This document shows positions 16,527-24,475 of a DNA stretch of 64,000 nt, one piece after another; position 1 is the first letter of the stretch, and the number at the start of each line of letters is the position of its first letter. Source of the stretch: Duganella sp. BJB476 (GTDB lineage: Bacteria > Pseudomonadota > Gammaproteobacteria > Burkholderiales > Burkholderiaceae_D). Where the stretch lies: contig NZ_QVIO01000010.1 of NCBI RefSeq assembly GCF_003416895.1, forward strand, positions 124,001 to 188,000, given 5' to 3'. A program made the position numbers and the translations under genes. The notes below the pieces were generated by a model. That model saw only the letters and a list, made by a program, of their open reading frames with translations, searched no databases and was not told the DNA's origin.

Positions 16527-16850
16527 ATGACCCACGTTGTCACCGAATCTTGCATCAGCTGCCGCTATACGGACTGCGTCGATGTTTGCCCGGTAGATTG
16601 TTTCCGCCAAGGCCCGAACTTCCTCGCGATCGACCCTGACGAGTGCATCGACTGCGCCGTGTGCGTGGCTGAATGCCCGGTCAACGCGATCTTCGCCGAA
16701 GAAGACGTGCCTGGCGACCAGCAGCAATTCATCAAGATTAACGTCGACCTCGCCCGCAACTGGCCTTCGATTACCAAGACTATCCCTCCGCTGCCGGAAG
16801 CGGACCAGTTCAAGGACGTCAAAGAAAAACTGCACCTGCTGGTACGCTAA
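16527..16850 (+). CDS. fdxA: Seven-iron ferredoxin FdxA
   Basis: A 107-residue cytoplasmic ferredoxin with one [3Fe-4S] and one [4Fe-4S] cluster. The N-terminal half shows CISCRYTDCVDVCPVDC, whose spacing matches the Azotobacter FdI-like group. The second set is CIDCAVCVAECPVNAI, a classical CxxCxxCxxxCP motif. The C-terminal extension (KINVDLARNWPSITKTIPPL) is the conserved tail of FdxA. It is 110 bp upstream of a ferredoxin-NADP reductase gene, a likely redox partner. Confidence 0.95.
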   Translation: MTHVVTESCISCRYTDCVDVCPVDCFRQGPNFLAIDPDECIDCAVCVAECPVNAIFAEEDVPGDQQQFIKINVDLARNWPSITKTIPPLPEADQFKDVKEKLHLLVR

Positions 16851-16960
16851 GACGCCCGTCTGGCGAGGCAGCCCGGGGCAGCGCCTTCCGCGTCCGCTGG
16901 CAACAGCCGCCGCGCAGCCCAGTGTTGCCTAACCATTATTGAAATAACAGGAAACCACGT

Positions 16961-18028
16961 ATGAATAGCACTGTCACCTCCCCTGGCGTCATCGAAGCCG
17001 ATGCCGTCATCATCGGCGCCGGCCCGGTCGGCCTGTTCCAGGTCTTCGAACTCGGCCTGCTGGAAATCAAAGCCCACGTGATCGATTCGCTGGGCGCGGT
17101 GGGCGGACAGTGCGTGGAACTGTACCCGGACAAGCCGATCTACGACATCCCGGCCGTGCCTTCGTGCACCGGCCAGGAACTGACCGACAACCTGCTCAAG
17201 CAGATCGAGCCGTTCGAGCCGACCTTCCACCTGGGCCAGGAAGTGACCAAGGTCGCCCGCCGCGACGACGGCCGCTTCGACGTCGAGACCAGCGCCGGCA
17301 CCGCCTTCATCACCAAGACCATCTTCATCGCCGCCGGCGTCGGCTCGTTCCAGGCCCGCACGCTGAAAGTGGACGGCATCGAAGTGTTCGAAGGATCGCA
17401 GCTGCACTACAAGGTCAAGGATCCTGCCCAGTTCGAAGGCAAGAACCTGGTCATCTGCGGCGGCGGCGACTCCGCGCTGGACTGGGCGCTGAATTTCGTC
17501 GGCAAGGCCGAATCGGTGGTTCTGCTGCACCGCCGCGAGGATTTCCGCGCCGCGCCAGCCTCGGTCGCCAAGATGAAAGCCTTGTGCGATGAATACGAAA
17601 TGCAACTGATCATCGGTCAGGCCACCGGCCATGAAGTCGACGCCGACGGCAAGCTGTCGCAGCTGAAAGTGACCGGCGCCGACGGCGTCACCCGCCGCGT
17701 GCCGCTGGACATGCTGCTGGTGTTCTTCGGCCTGTCGCCGAAGCTGGGTCCGATCGCCGAATGGGGCCTGGACATCGAGCGCCGCCAACTGAAGGTGCAA
17801 AACACCGAGAAGTTCGAGACCAACGTGCCGGGCATCTTCGCGGTGGGCGACATCAACACCTATCCGGGCAAGAAAAAACTGATCCTGTCGGGCTTCCATG
17901 AAGCCGCGCTGGCCGCCTTCGGCGCCGCGCCGTACATCTTCCCGGACAAGAAGATCCACATGCAATACACCACCACTTCGCCGAAACTGCACAAGGTTCT
18001 CGGCGTCGAAACCCCGGTCTTCGACTAA
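16961..18028 (+). CDS. Ferredoxin-NADP reductase, thioredoxin-reductase-like type
   Basis: A 355-residue flavoprotein exchanging electrons between NADPH and ferredoxin. The FAD-binding motif GAGPVGLFQVFELG is at about 23-36. The NADPH-binding motif GGGDSALDWALNFVG is near 167-181, and the C-terminal FAD motif is GIFAVGDINTYPGKKK. The CxxC redox pair of thioredoxin reductase is missing, which marks the FNR type 2 (YumC-like) class. The gene immediately follows fdxA on the same strand and is closed by a strong terminator, so the pair probably forms one transcription unit. Confidence 0.93.
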   Translation: MNSTVTSPGVIEADAVIIGAGPVGLFQVFELGLLEIKAHVIDSLGAVGGQCVELYPDKPIYDIPAVPSCTGQELTDNLLKQIEPFEPTFHLGQEVTKVARRDDGRFDVETSAGTAFITKTIFIAAGVGSFQARTLKVDGIEVFEGSQLHYKVKDPAQFEGKNLVICGGGDSALDWALNFVGKAESVVLLHRREDFRAAPASVAKMKALCDEYEMQLIIGQATGHEVDADGKLSQLKVTGADGVTRRVPLDMLLVFFGLSPKLGPIAEWGLDIERRQLKVQNTEKFETNVPGIFAVGDINTYPGKKKLILSGFHEAALAAFGAAPYIFPDKKIHMQYTTTSPKLHKVLGVETPVFD

Positions 18029-18050
18029 GCATCAGCAAGTGTCCTACACA

Positions 18051-18077
18051 AAAGCAGCGGAAACGCTGCTTTTTTTA
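18051..18077 (+). terminator. Terminator of the fdxA-reductase unit
   Basis: A 9-bp perfect stem AAAGCAGCG / CGCTGCTTT with a GAAA tetraloop, followed by a run of T. It lies 23 bp after the reductase stop. Confidence 0.93.
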
Positions 18078-18156
18078 TTGGTTCGGCGGTATTATTATTT
18101 GACCACGGCCCTATTGTGGATAATACGTAGGCTTGCCCGAGGGTACTTTGGAATGC

Positions 18157-18184
18157 TTTACGTCACGAACAATTATTCTATAAT
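18157..18184 (+). promoter_or_regulatory. Probable phaZ promoter
   Basis: TTTACG (18157-18162) and a perfect TATAAT (18179-18184) with a 16-bp spacer. Transcription from about 18191 leaves a leader of about 53 nt before the depolymerase ATG. The 18078-18156 stretch is AT-rich with no gene. Confidence 0.55.
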
Positions 18185-18243
18185 TTGGCTTATGATGTAA
18201 GGTATTGGTGCATCGCACCAAGCTCTTGACTCCAGGAATAAAT

Positions 18244-19479
18244 ATGCTCTACCACCTGCACGAAATGCACCGCTCGTTCCTGACGCCTCTGATGCAATGG
18301 GCCGACGCGTCCTCCAAGATGTTCACCAACCCGGTCTCGCCATTGGCGCACACGCCATTTGCCCAGCGCATCGCCGCGGGCTACGAGCTGATGTACCGCC
18401 TGGGCAAGGACTACGAGAAGCCGGCGTTTGAAATCGACAGCACCGAAGTCAAGGGCGAAACCATCGGCATCATCGAAGAAGTGGTGTCGAACAAGGCCTT
18501 CTGCCGCCTGATCCACTTCAAGAAAGACCTGGACGCCAAGCAGACCAAGGCCCTGAAACAGCCGACCGTGCTGCTGGTGGCGCCGCTGTCCGGCCACCAT
18601 TCGACGCTGCTGCGCGACACCGTGCGCGGCCTGTTGCATGACCACGACGTTTTCATCACCGACTGGACCGATGCGCGCATGGTGCCGCTGTCGGAAGGCG
18701 CCTTCCACCTGGACGACTACATTTTCTACGTGCAGGACTTCATCCGCCAGCTGGGCCCGGACGTGCACGTGATTTCCGTCTGCCAGCCGACCGTGCCGGT
18801 GCTGGCGGCGATTTCGCTGATGGCCACCGCCAAGGATCCGGCGCTGCCGAAGACCATGACCATGATGGGCGGCCCGATCGACCCGCGCCGCTCGCCGACG
18901 CAGGTCAACAACCTGGCCACCGAAAAGAAATTCTCGTGGTTTGAAAACACCGTGATCTACGCGGTGCCGCCGAACTATCCGGGCTTCGGCCGCAAGGTCT
19001 ATCCGGGCTTCCTGCAGCACGCCGGCTTCATCGCCATGAACCCTGGCCGCCACGCGCAGAGCCACCGCGAGTTCTACATGCACCTGGTCGAGGGCGACGA
19101 CGAGCCGGCCGACAGCCACCGCAAGTTCTACGACGAGTACAACGCCGTGCTGGACATGCCGGCCGAGTACTACCTGGACACGATCAAGACCGTGTTCCAG
19201 GACTTCGCGCTGCCCAAGGGTACGTGGATGGTCGGCGGCAAGCTGGTGCGTCCGCAGGACATCACCACGGTGGCGCTGTTCACCGTCGAAGGCGAGCTGG
19301 ACGACATCTCCGGCGCCGGCCAGACCCAGGCCGCGCACGACCTGTGCACCGGCATCCCGGCCGACATGCAGCAGGACTTCGTGGCGCCGCAAGCCGGCCA
19401 CTACGGCATCTTCTCCGGCCGCCGCTGGCGCGAAGTGGTGTGCCCGAAAATTACCGAGTTCATCAAGAAGCACGGCTAA
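18244..19479 (+). CDS. phaZ: Intracellular polyhydroxyalkanoate depolymerase
   Basis: A 411-residue alpha/beta-hydrolase that mobilises stored polyhydroxybutyrate. The start MLYHLHEMHRSFLTPLMQWA is characteristic of the PhaZa1 class. The nucleophile lies in VISVCQPTVP at Cys180, equivalent to the catalytic cysteine of the Ralstonia enzyme rather than the usual serine lipase box. The C-terminal Asp/His region is visible as GELDDISGAGQ and AGHYGIFSGRRW. It has no signal peptide. The ATG at 18244 follows an AGGAA ribosome site; an upstream GTG at 18205 is less likely. Confidence 0.95.
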   Translation: MLYHLHEMHRSFLTPLMQWADASSKMFTNPVSPLAHTPFAQRIAAGYELMYRLGKDYEKPAFEIDSTEVKGETIGIIEEVVSNKAFCRLIHFKKDLDAKQTKALKQPTVLLVAPLSGHHSTLLRDTVRGLLHDHDVFITDWTDARMVPLSEGAFHLDDYIFYVQDFIRQLGPDVHVISVCQPTVPVLAAISLMATAKDPALPKTMTMMGGPIDPRRSPTQVNNLATEKKFSWFENTVIYAVPPNYPGFGRKVYPGFLQHAGFIAMNPGRHAQSHREFYMHLVEGDDEPADSHRKFYDEYNAVLDMPAEYYLDTIKTVFQDFALPKGTWMVGGKLVRPQDITTVALFTVEGELDDISGAGQTQAAHDLCTGIPADMQQDFVAPQAGHYGIFSGRRWREVVCPKITEFIKKHG

Positions 19480-19494
19480 GCGCCCCTGCTCCGC

Positions 19495-19524
19495 AAAATC
19501 CCTGCCTCGGCGGGGATTTTTTTT
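19495..19524 (+). terminator. Terminator of phaZ
   Basis: AAAATCCCTGCC / GGCGGGGATTTT with a short TC loop and a run of eight T, 15 bp after the phaZ stop. Confidence 0.9.
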
Positions 19525-19535
19525 ACCCGGATAAA

Positions 19536-19556
19536 ATATATCATGTTGTGATATAT
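19536..19556. promoter_or_regulatory. 21-bp palindrome, likely MarR operator
   Basis: Perfect 8-bp arms ATATATCA / TGATATAT around TGTTG. It ends 29 bp upstream of the MarR start codon and directly follows the phaZ terminator. Size, AT-richness and position fit an autoregulatory MarR site. Confidence 0.65.
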
Positions 19557-19585
19557 TGTGCGCTTTCATACTCAGCGCCGCCGCC

Positions 19586-20014
19586 ATGCCCTCACGCTCC
19601 CCGCCTCCGCTCGCCAAGTCCGACTTCGCCGCGCTGTCCGAATTCCGCTACCAGATGCGGCGCTTCGAACGCTTTTCCGAAGACGTGGTGCAGGCCAAAG
19701 GCATCACGCCGCTGCAGTACCTGCTGCTGCTGCACATCAAGGGCTATCCCGGCCGCGACTGGGCCACCGTCGGCGAACTGGCCGAACGCCTGCAAGCCAA
19801 GCCGCACGGCGTGGTGGCGCTGGTGTCGCGCTGCGAGGCCGTCGGCCTGGTCGAACGCCGCCCCGGCAGCAGCGACCGCCGCCGGGTCGAAGTCCACTTG
19901 CTCAAGGAAGGCGAGGCCATGCTCAGCCAGCTGGCCGAGCTGCACCGCGCGGAACTGCTGTCGCTGGACGGCGTCTTCACCATCCCTAAACTCAGCCAGG
20001 ACGACCATGAATAA
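19586..20014 (+). CDS. MarR-family transcriptional regulator
   Basis: A 142-residue winged-helix repressor. The recognition region is WATVGELAERLQAKPHGVVALVSRCEAVGLVERRPGSSDRRRVEVHLL in order, including the MarR wing motif SSDRRRVEV. The dimerisation helices are at both ends. The ligand is unknown. The stop overlaps the start of the ClC gene by 8 bp, so the two are translationally coupled and the ion channel is the likely target. ATG 19586 is preferred to an upstream TTG at 19556, which would lie inside the palindrome. Confidence 0.88.
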   Translation: MPSRSPPPLAKSDFAALSEFRYQMRRFERFSEDVVQAKGITPLQYLLLLHIKGYPGRDWATVGELAERLQAKPHGVVALVSRCEAVGLVERRPGSSDRRRVEVHLLKEGEAMLSQLAELHRAELLSLDGVFTIPKLSQDDHE

Positions 20015-21767
20015 CTACGACGCCCGCCGCGATTTCGACGGCAGTTCCCGGCTGGTGCTGATCGCCGCCATCGCCGCCGTGGTCGGCGCGCTCAGCACCG
20101 TGACCGCCGACCTGCTGCTGCACGCGATCAACTTCTTCACCAATCTGTTCTTCTTCCAGAAATTCTCGACCGCGTTCACCTCGCCGGCCGCGCACACGCT
20201 GGGCGCCTGGGTAATCGCGGTGCCGGTGATCGGCGGCCTGGTCATCGGCCTGATCGCGCGCTACGGCACCGAGGCGATACGCGGCCACGGCATCCCGGAA
20301 GCGATCGAGGCCATCCTGTTCAAGAGCAGCACCATGTCGCCCAGGGTGGCCGTTCTCAAGCCGCTGGCCTCGGGCATCGCCATCGGCAGCGGCGGCCCGT
20401 TCGGCGCCGAGGGGCCCATCATCATGACCGGCGGCGCGGTCGGCTCGCTGATCGCCCAGCACTTCCACCTCAGCGGCGCCGAGCGCAAGGCCCTACTGGT
20501 GGCCGGCGCCGTGGCCGGCATGACGGCCATCTTCGGCACGCCGATCGCCGCGCTGCTGCTGGCGGTGGAGCTGCTGCTGTTCGAACTGCGCCCGCGCAGC
20601 CTGGCGCCGGTGGCCGTGGCGTGCGCGGTGGCGGGCTTCCTGCGCCCGCTGCTGCTCGACGCCGGACCACTGTTCCCGCTGCATACCGAAGCGCTGCCGC
20701 CGTCGGCGCTGCTGTCCTGCCTGATCGGCGGGCTGTTGTGCGGCGCGCTGGCCTGGCTGCTGTCGACCGCGCTGTACCGGGTCGAGGACGGCTTCCACAA
20801 GCTGCCGCTGCACTGGATGTGGTGGCCGGCGCTGGGCGGGCTGGCGGTCGGCATCGGCGGCTTTTTCCAGCCGCGCGCGCTGGGCGTGGGCTACGACGTC
20901 ATCGCCGACCTGCTCAACAACCACCTGGCCGCCAGCGCCATCGCCGCCCTGCTGCTCGTCAAGGCCGTGATCTGGCTGCTGGCGCTGGGCTCGGGCACCT
21001 CCGGCGGCGTGCTGGCGCCGCTGCTGATGCTGGGCGCCGGCCTGGGCGCGCTGCTCGGCCCCTACCTGCCCGGCGGCTCGCCGGCCGTATGGCCGCTGGT
21101 GTTCATGGCCGCCACGCTGGGCGGCATGATGCGCGCGCCGGTGATGGCGGTGGTGTTCGCTTTCGAGCTGACTCACGACGTCAATGCCCTGCTGCCGGTG
21201 CTGGCCACGTCCACCGTGGCTTATGCGTTCACGGTGATCACCATGCACCGCTCCATCCTGACCGAAAAGATCGCCCGCCGCGGCCATCACATCTACCGCG
21301 AATACGGCATCGATCCGATGGAGCGCCACAGCGTGGCCGAAGTCATGACGTCCGTCCCCGTCAGCATCGACGGGCAGGCGCCGATCGCCGACGTGTTGCT
21401 GAGCCACTTCGGCCCGGCGCAGCGGCACCGCGCCTTCCCCGTCACGCGCGACGGCGCGCTGCTCGGCATGCTCGACCGCGCGGCCCTGGACAGCGAACGC
21501 GCCGCCGGCGCGCAGCACGTCTACGAGCTGTTCGGCGTGAACGTGCCGATCTTCGCGCTGGCCGACGAGACCTGCCGCGCGCTGGCGACGCGGCTGGCGG
21601 TGCACCAGCTGGAGCGCTTGCCGGTGGTCAGCGACGCGCACACGCGCCAGCTGATCGGCATCGTCAGCCGCAGCGACCTGATCAAGCCGGCCCTGAGCCT
21701 GCACGCCGAGGAGCTGGAGCGGCAGACCGTGCGCCGCGTGTGGCCGTCGAAACCGCGCTCCGAATAA
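20007..21767 (+). CDS. ClC-family chloride channel / H+ antiporter with C-terminal CBS domains
   Basis: A 586-residue inner-membrane protein. The anion-selectivity motifs are GHGIPEAIEAIL, GAEGPIIMTGG (gating glutamate conserved; GxEGP) and GTSGGVLAPLLMLGAG. About ten to twelve membrane helices fill residues 15-430. Two CBS-like segments follow (about 450-575; VAEVMTSVPVSI and LIGIVSRSDLIKP), which usually bind adenine nucleotides. E. coli ClcA lacks the CBS pair. Regulation by the overlapping MarR gene suggests a role under chemical or acid stress; this is inference. Confidence 0.92.
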   Translation: MNNYDARRDFDGSSRLVLIAAIAAVVGALSTVTADLLLHAINFFTNLFFFQKFSTAFTSPAAHTLGAWVIAVPVIGGLVIGLIARYGTEAIRGHGIPEAIEAILFKSSTMSPRVAVLKPLASGIAIGSGGPFGAEGPIIMTGGAVGSLIAQHFHLSGAERKALLVAGAVAGMTAIFGTPIAALLLAVELLLFELRPRSLAPVAVACAVAGFLRPLLLDAGPLFPLHTEALPPSALLSCLIGGLLCGALAWLLSTALYRVEDGFHKLPLHWMWWPALGGLAVGIGGFFQPRALGVGYDVIADLLNNHLAASAIAALLLVKAVIWLLALGSGTSGGVLAPLLMLGAGLGALLGPYLPGGSPAVWPLVFMAATLGGMMRAPVMAVVFAFELTHDVNALLPVLATSTVAYAFTVITMHRSILTEKIARRGHHIYREYGIDPMERHSVAEVMTSVPVSIDGQAPIADVLLSHFGPAQRHRAFPVTRDGALLGMLDRAALDSERAAGAQHVYELFGVNVPIFALADETCRALATRLAVHQLERLPVVSDAHTRQLIGIVSRSDLIKPALSLHAEELERQTVRRVWPSKPRSE

Positions 21768-21801
21768 GGTTTTTGGCGCCGGGCGGTGCAGATATCGGAT
21801 A

Positions 21802-22512
21802 ATGTCGTTTTATCGCAATGAGTTCGCCGTGCAGCCCACCGCCCCCACCACCTTAGCCGACCGCATCGAAGACGTCCTGCCGCAAACGCAGTGCACCAAG
21901 TGCGGCTACGACGGCTGCCGTCCGTATGCGGAAGCGATCGCCGCCGGCGCGGCGGAGATCAACCAGTGCCCACCCGGCGGCGCGGAAGGCATCGCCCGGC
22001 TGTCGTCGGTGACGGGCCGCAAGGTCATTCCGCTCAATCCCGTCAACGGCCTGGAGCGGCCGCGCGCGGTGGCCTACATCGACGAGTCGCTATGCATAGG
22101 CTGCACGCTGTGCATCCAGGCCTGTCCGGTGGACGCCATCGTCGGCGCGGCCAAGCTGATGCACACCGTCGTGCCCGACCTGTGCACCGGCTGCGACCTG
22201 TGCGTCAACCCATGCCCGGTCGACTGCATCGTCATGTACCCGGTCACCGAGACCACCGGCTGGGCCGCCTGGCGCCAGGCCGACGCCGAAGCAGCGCGCG
22301 AACGGCACGACTTCCGCACCCTGCGCCTGCAGCGCGACAAGGACGAAAACGACGCCCGCCTGGCCGCCAAGGCCGAAGCCAAGATGGCGGCGGTACACGC
22401 GCTCGATCCGGCCGACGCCGCCGGCGAAGCCGAGAAGGAACGCAAGCGCGCCATCATCGCCGCCGCAATGGAACGCGCGCGCCTCAAAAAAGAACAGAAC
22501 CAACAAGAATGA
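21802..22512 (+). CDS. rsxB: RnfB/RsxB-type iron-sulfur protein
   Basis: A 236-residue ferredoxin-like protein. The N-terminal Fe-S domain has CTKCGYDGCRPYAEAI and a downstream CPPGG, the pattern of the RnfB 4Fe-4S domain. Two [4Fe-4S] motifs follow: CIGCTLCIQACPVDAI and CTGCDLCVNPCPVDCI. The C-terminus is a charged helical tail. The N-terminal membrane helix of true RnfB is absent, and no rnfACDGE genes are adjacent, so it may be a soluble electron carrier. Its stop overlaps the nth start (ATGA). Confidence 0.9.
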   Translation: MSFYRNEFAVQPTAPTTLADRIEDVLPQTQCTKCGYDGCRPYAEAIAAGAAEINQCPPGGAEGIARLSSVTGRKVIPLNPVNGLERPRAVAYIDESLCIGCTLCIQACPVDAIVGAAKLMHTVVPDLCTGCDLCVNPCPVDCIVMYPVTETTGWAAWRQADAEAARERHDFRTLRLQRDKDENDARLAAKAEAKMAAVHALDPADAAGEAEKERKRAIIAAAMERARLKKEQNQQE

Positions 22513-23156
22513 ATCCAGCCAAACGCTACGAAATGTTCGTGCGCTTCCGCGCCGCCAATCCCAAGCCTGAAACCGAACTTGAATATACGACGCCGTTTGA
22601 ACTGCTGATCGCCGTGCTGTTGTCGGCGCAGGCGACCGACGTCGGCGTCAACAAGGCCACGCGCAAGCTGTACCCGGTGGCGAACACGCCGCAGGCCATA
22701 CTGGATCTGGGTGAGGAGGAATTGAAGACCTACATCCAGACCATCGGCCTGTACAAGACCAAGGCCAAGAACGTCATTTCGACGTGCAGGATGCTGGTGG
22801 AGTTGCATGGCGGCGAAGTGCCGCGCGACCGCGAATCGCTGGAAGCCTTGCCGGGCGTGGGCCGCAAGACCGCCAACGTGGTGATGAACACAGCCTTCGG
22901 CGAACCGACAATGGCGGTGGATACGCACATCTTCCGCGTCTCCAACCGCACCGGCCTGGCGCCGGGCAAGAACGTCGACATCGTCGAACAGAAGCTGCTC
23001 AAATTCGTGCCGAAGGAATTTTTACAGGATGCCCACCACTGGCTGATCCTGCACGGCCGCTACACCTGCAAGGCGCGCAAGCCGGAGTGCTGGAACTGCA
23101 TGCAGCTAGACTTGTGCGACTACCGCAGCAAGACGCCTGCGCCAGACGGCATTTAA
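22509..23156 (+). CDS. nth: Endonuclease III
   Basis: A bifunctional DNA glycosylase/AP lyase that removes oxidised pyrimidines. The 215-residue length is standard. The helix-hairpin-helix LPGVGRKTANVV contains the Schiff-base lysine, and VDTHIFRVSNRTG contains the catalytic aspartate. The C-terminal [4Fe-4S] loop is CKARKPECWNCMQLDLC, with Cys spacing 6-2-5. Coupling to rsxB in one operon is common in proteobacteria and could reflect a shared iron-sulfur need. Its stop overlaps the proB stop on the other strand by 4 bp. Confidence 0.97.
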   Translation: MNPAKRYEMFVRFRAANPKPETELEYTTPFELLIAVLLSAQATDVGVNKATRKLYPVANTPQAILDLGEEELKTYIQTIGLYKTKAKNVISTCRMLVELHGGEVPRDRESLEALPGVGRKTANVVMNTAFGEPTMAVDTHIFRVSNRTGLAPGKNVDIVEQKLLKFVPKEFLQDAHHWLILHGRYTCKARKPECWNCMQLDLCDYRSKTPAPDGI

Positions 23157-24271
23157 ACCAGTACGAGGTTGTCTCGGTGGATCAGTTCCTGGCCTTCGAC
23201 GAAGCCCAGGATGGATTCGATCTCGCTCGATGGCTTGCGCATGATGCGGCGCGTTTCGGCGCTGGTGTAGTTCGACAGTCCACGCGCTACCGGCGCGCCG
23301 TCCGCGCCGACGCAGGTGATCACCGCGCCACGTCCGAACTCGCCCTTCACTTCCACCACGCCGATCGGCAGCAGCGACTTGCCTTCCTTGCTCAGCTTCT
23401 GCACCGCGCCGGCGTCCAGCACCACCTGGCCCGCCGTGTGCAGGTGATCTGCCATCCATTGCTTGCGCGCCGTCAGGTGGCCGGTCTGCGCGGCCAGCTC
23501 GGTGCCGATCGCTTCACCACTAGCCAGACGCCCCAGCACATTGTCTTCGCGGCCATAGGCGATCACCGTATGCGCGCCCGACTTGGCGGCGCGCTTGGCC
23601 GCCAGGATCTTGGTCAGCATGCCGCCGCGTCCCAGGCTGCTGCCCGCGCCGCCGGCCATCGCCTCCAACGCCAGATCGCCTGCGCGGCCGTGTTGGATCA
23701 GCACCGCCGCCGGGTCCTTGCGCGGATCGGCGCTGAACAGGCCTTGCTGGTCGGTCAGGATGATCAGCGCGTCGGCCTCGATCAGGTTGGCCACCAGCGC
23801 GCCCAGCGTGTCGTTGTCGCCGAACTTGATTTCATCGGTGACCACGGTGTCGTTCTCGTTGATGATCGGCACCACGCCCAGGCGCAGCAAGGTGGTCAGG
23901 GTCGAGCGGGCGTTCAGGTAGCGTTCGCGGTCGGCCAGGTCGGCGTGCGTCAGCAGCACTTGCGCCGTGCCCAGCTGGTGCGCGCGGAAGCTGGTTTCAT
24001 AGATCTGCGCCAGGCCCATCTGGCCGACGGCGGCGCAGGCCTGCAATTCGTGAATGTCGGTGGGGCGCTGCTCGAAGCCCAGGCGCAACATGCCTTCGGC
24101 GATGGCGCCGGACGAGACCAGCACCACTTCCTTGCCCAAGGCCCGCAGGCCGGCGATCTGCGCGGCCCAGCGCGCGATGGCGGCGTGGTCCAGCCCACGG
24201 CCGTCGTTGGTAACCAGCGACGAGCCGACCTTGATGATGATGCGGGTAGCTTTTTGGATGACAGAATTCAT
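23153..24271 (-). CDS. proB: Glutamate 5-kinase
   Basis: First step of proline synthesis: ATP-dependent phosphorylation of glutamate. The 372-residue protein has the amino acid kinase domain (RIIIKVGSSLVTNDGRG at the start, VPIINENDTV and FGDNDTLGALVA in the middle, GSSLGRGGMLTKILAAKRAA for ATP/phosphate binding) and a C-terminal PUA domain (about 285-365, ending GFVEGQELIHRDNLVLV). An in-frame GTG at 24277 is a possible alternative start. Lies 189 bp downstream of obgE on the same strand; obg-proB linkage is common in betaproteobacteria. Confidence 0.97.
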   Translation of the reverse strand: MNSVIQKATRIIIKVGSSLVTNDGRGLDHAAIARWAAQIAGLRALGKEVVLVSSGAIAEGMLRLGFEQRPTDIHELQACAAVGQMGLAQIYETSFRAHQLGTAQVLLTHADLADRERYLNARSTLTTLLRLGVVPIINENDTVVTDEIKFGDNDTLGALVANLIEADALIILTDQQGLFSADPRKDPAAVLIQHGRAGDLALEAMAGGAGSSLGRGGMLTKILAAKRAAKSGAHTVIAYGREDNVLGRLASGEAIGTELAAQTGHLTARKQWMADHLHTAGQVVLDAGAVQKLSKEGKSLLPIGVVEVKGEFGRGAVITCVGADGAPVARGLSNYTSAETRRIMRKPSSEIESILGFVEGQELIHRDNLVLV

Positions 24272-24404
24272 GGACACGGGCTTTACAAAAGCGTTCTCAA
24301 AACAAGCGTATGGGGTTCAGTGCTGTGATTTGGCGGGCGGTTTGCCCTGCTTTGCCGCTAACGGTCGCCGGCCCTGCGGTGGCAGGACGGCGCCGAGATG
24401 GAAA

Positions 24405-24433
24405 GGCATAATCAGCTGATAACTGATTATGCC
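24405..24433. repeat. 11-bp inverted repeat between obgE and proB
   Basis: GGCATAATCAG / CTGATTATGCC around the 7-nt loop CTGATAA. It is perfect but lacks a U-tract, so it is a weak candidate terminator or an mRNA-processing hairpin between obgE and proB. Confidence 0.6.
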
Positions 24434-24449
24434 GGTAATGCAGAGGATA

Positions 24450-24475
24450 AGTCGAGGATCTTAGTCGAGGATCTT
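24450..24475. repeat. 13-bp tandem duplication across the obgE stop codon
   Basis: AGTCGAGGATCTT occurs twice in direct tandem (24450-24462 and 24463-24475). The unit contains the last codons and, at the junction, the stop of obgE, so the second copy lies just downstream of the gene. It does not alter the protein. Confidence 0.9.
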
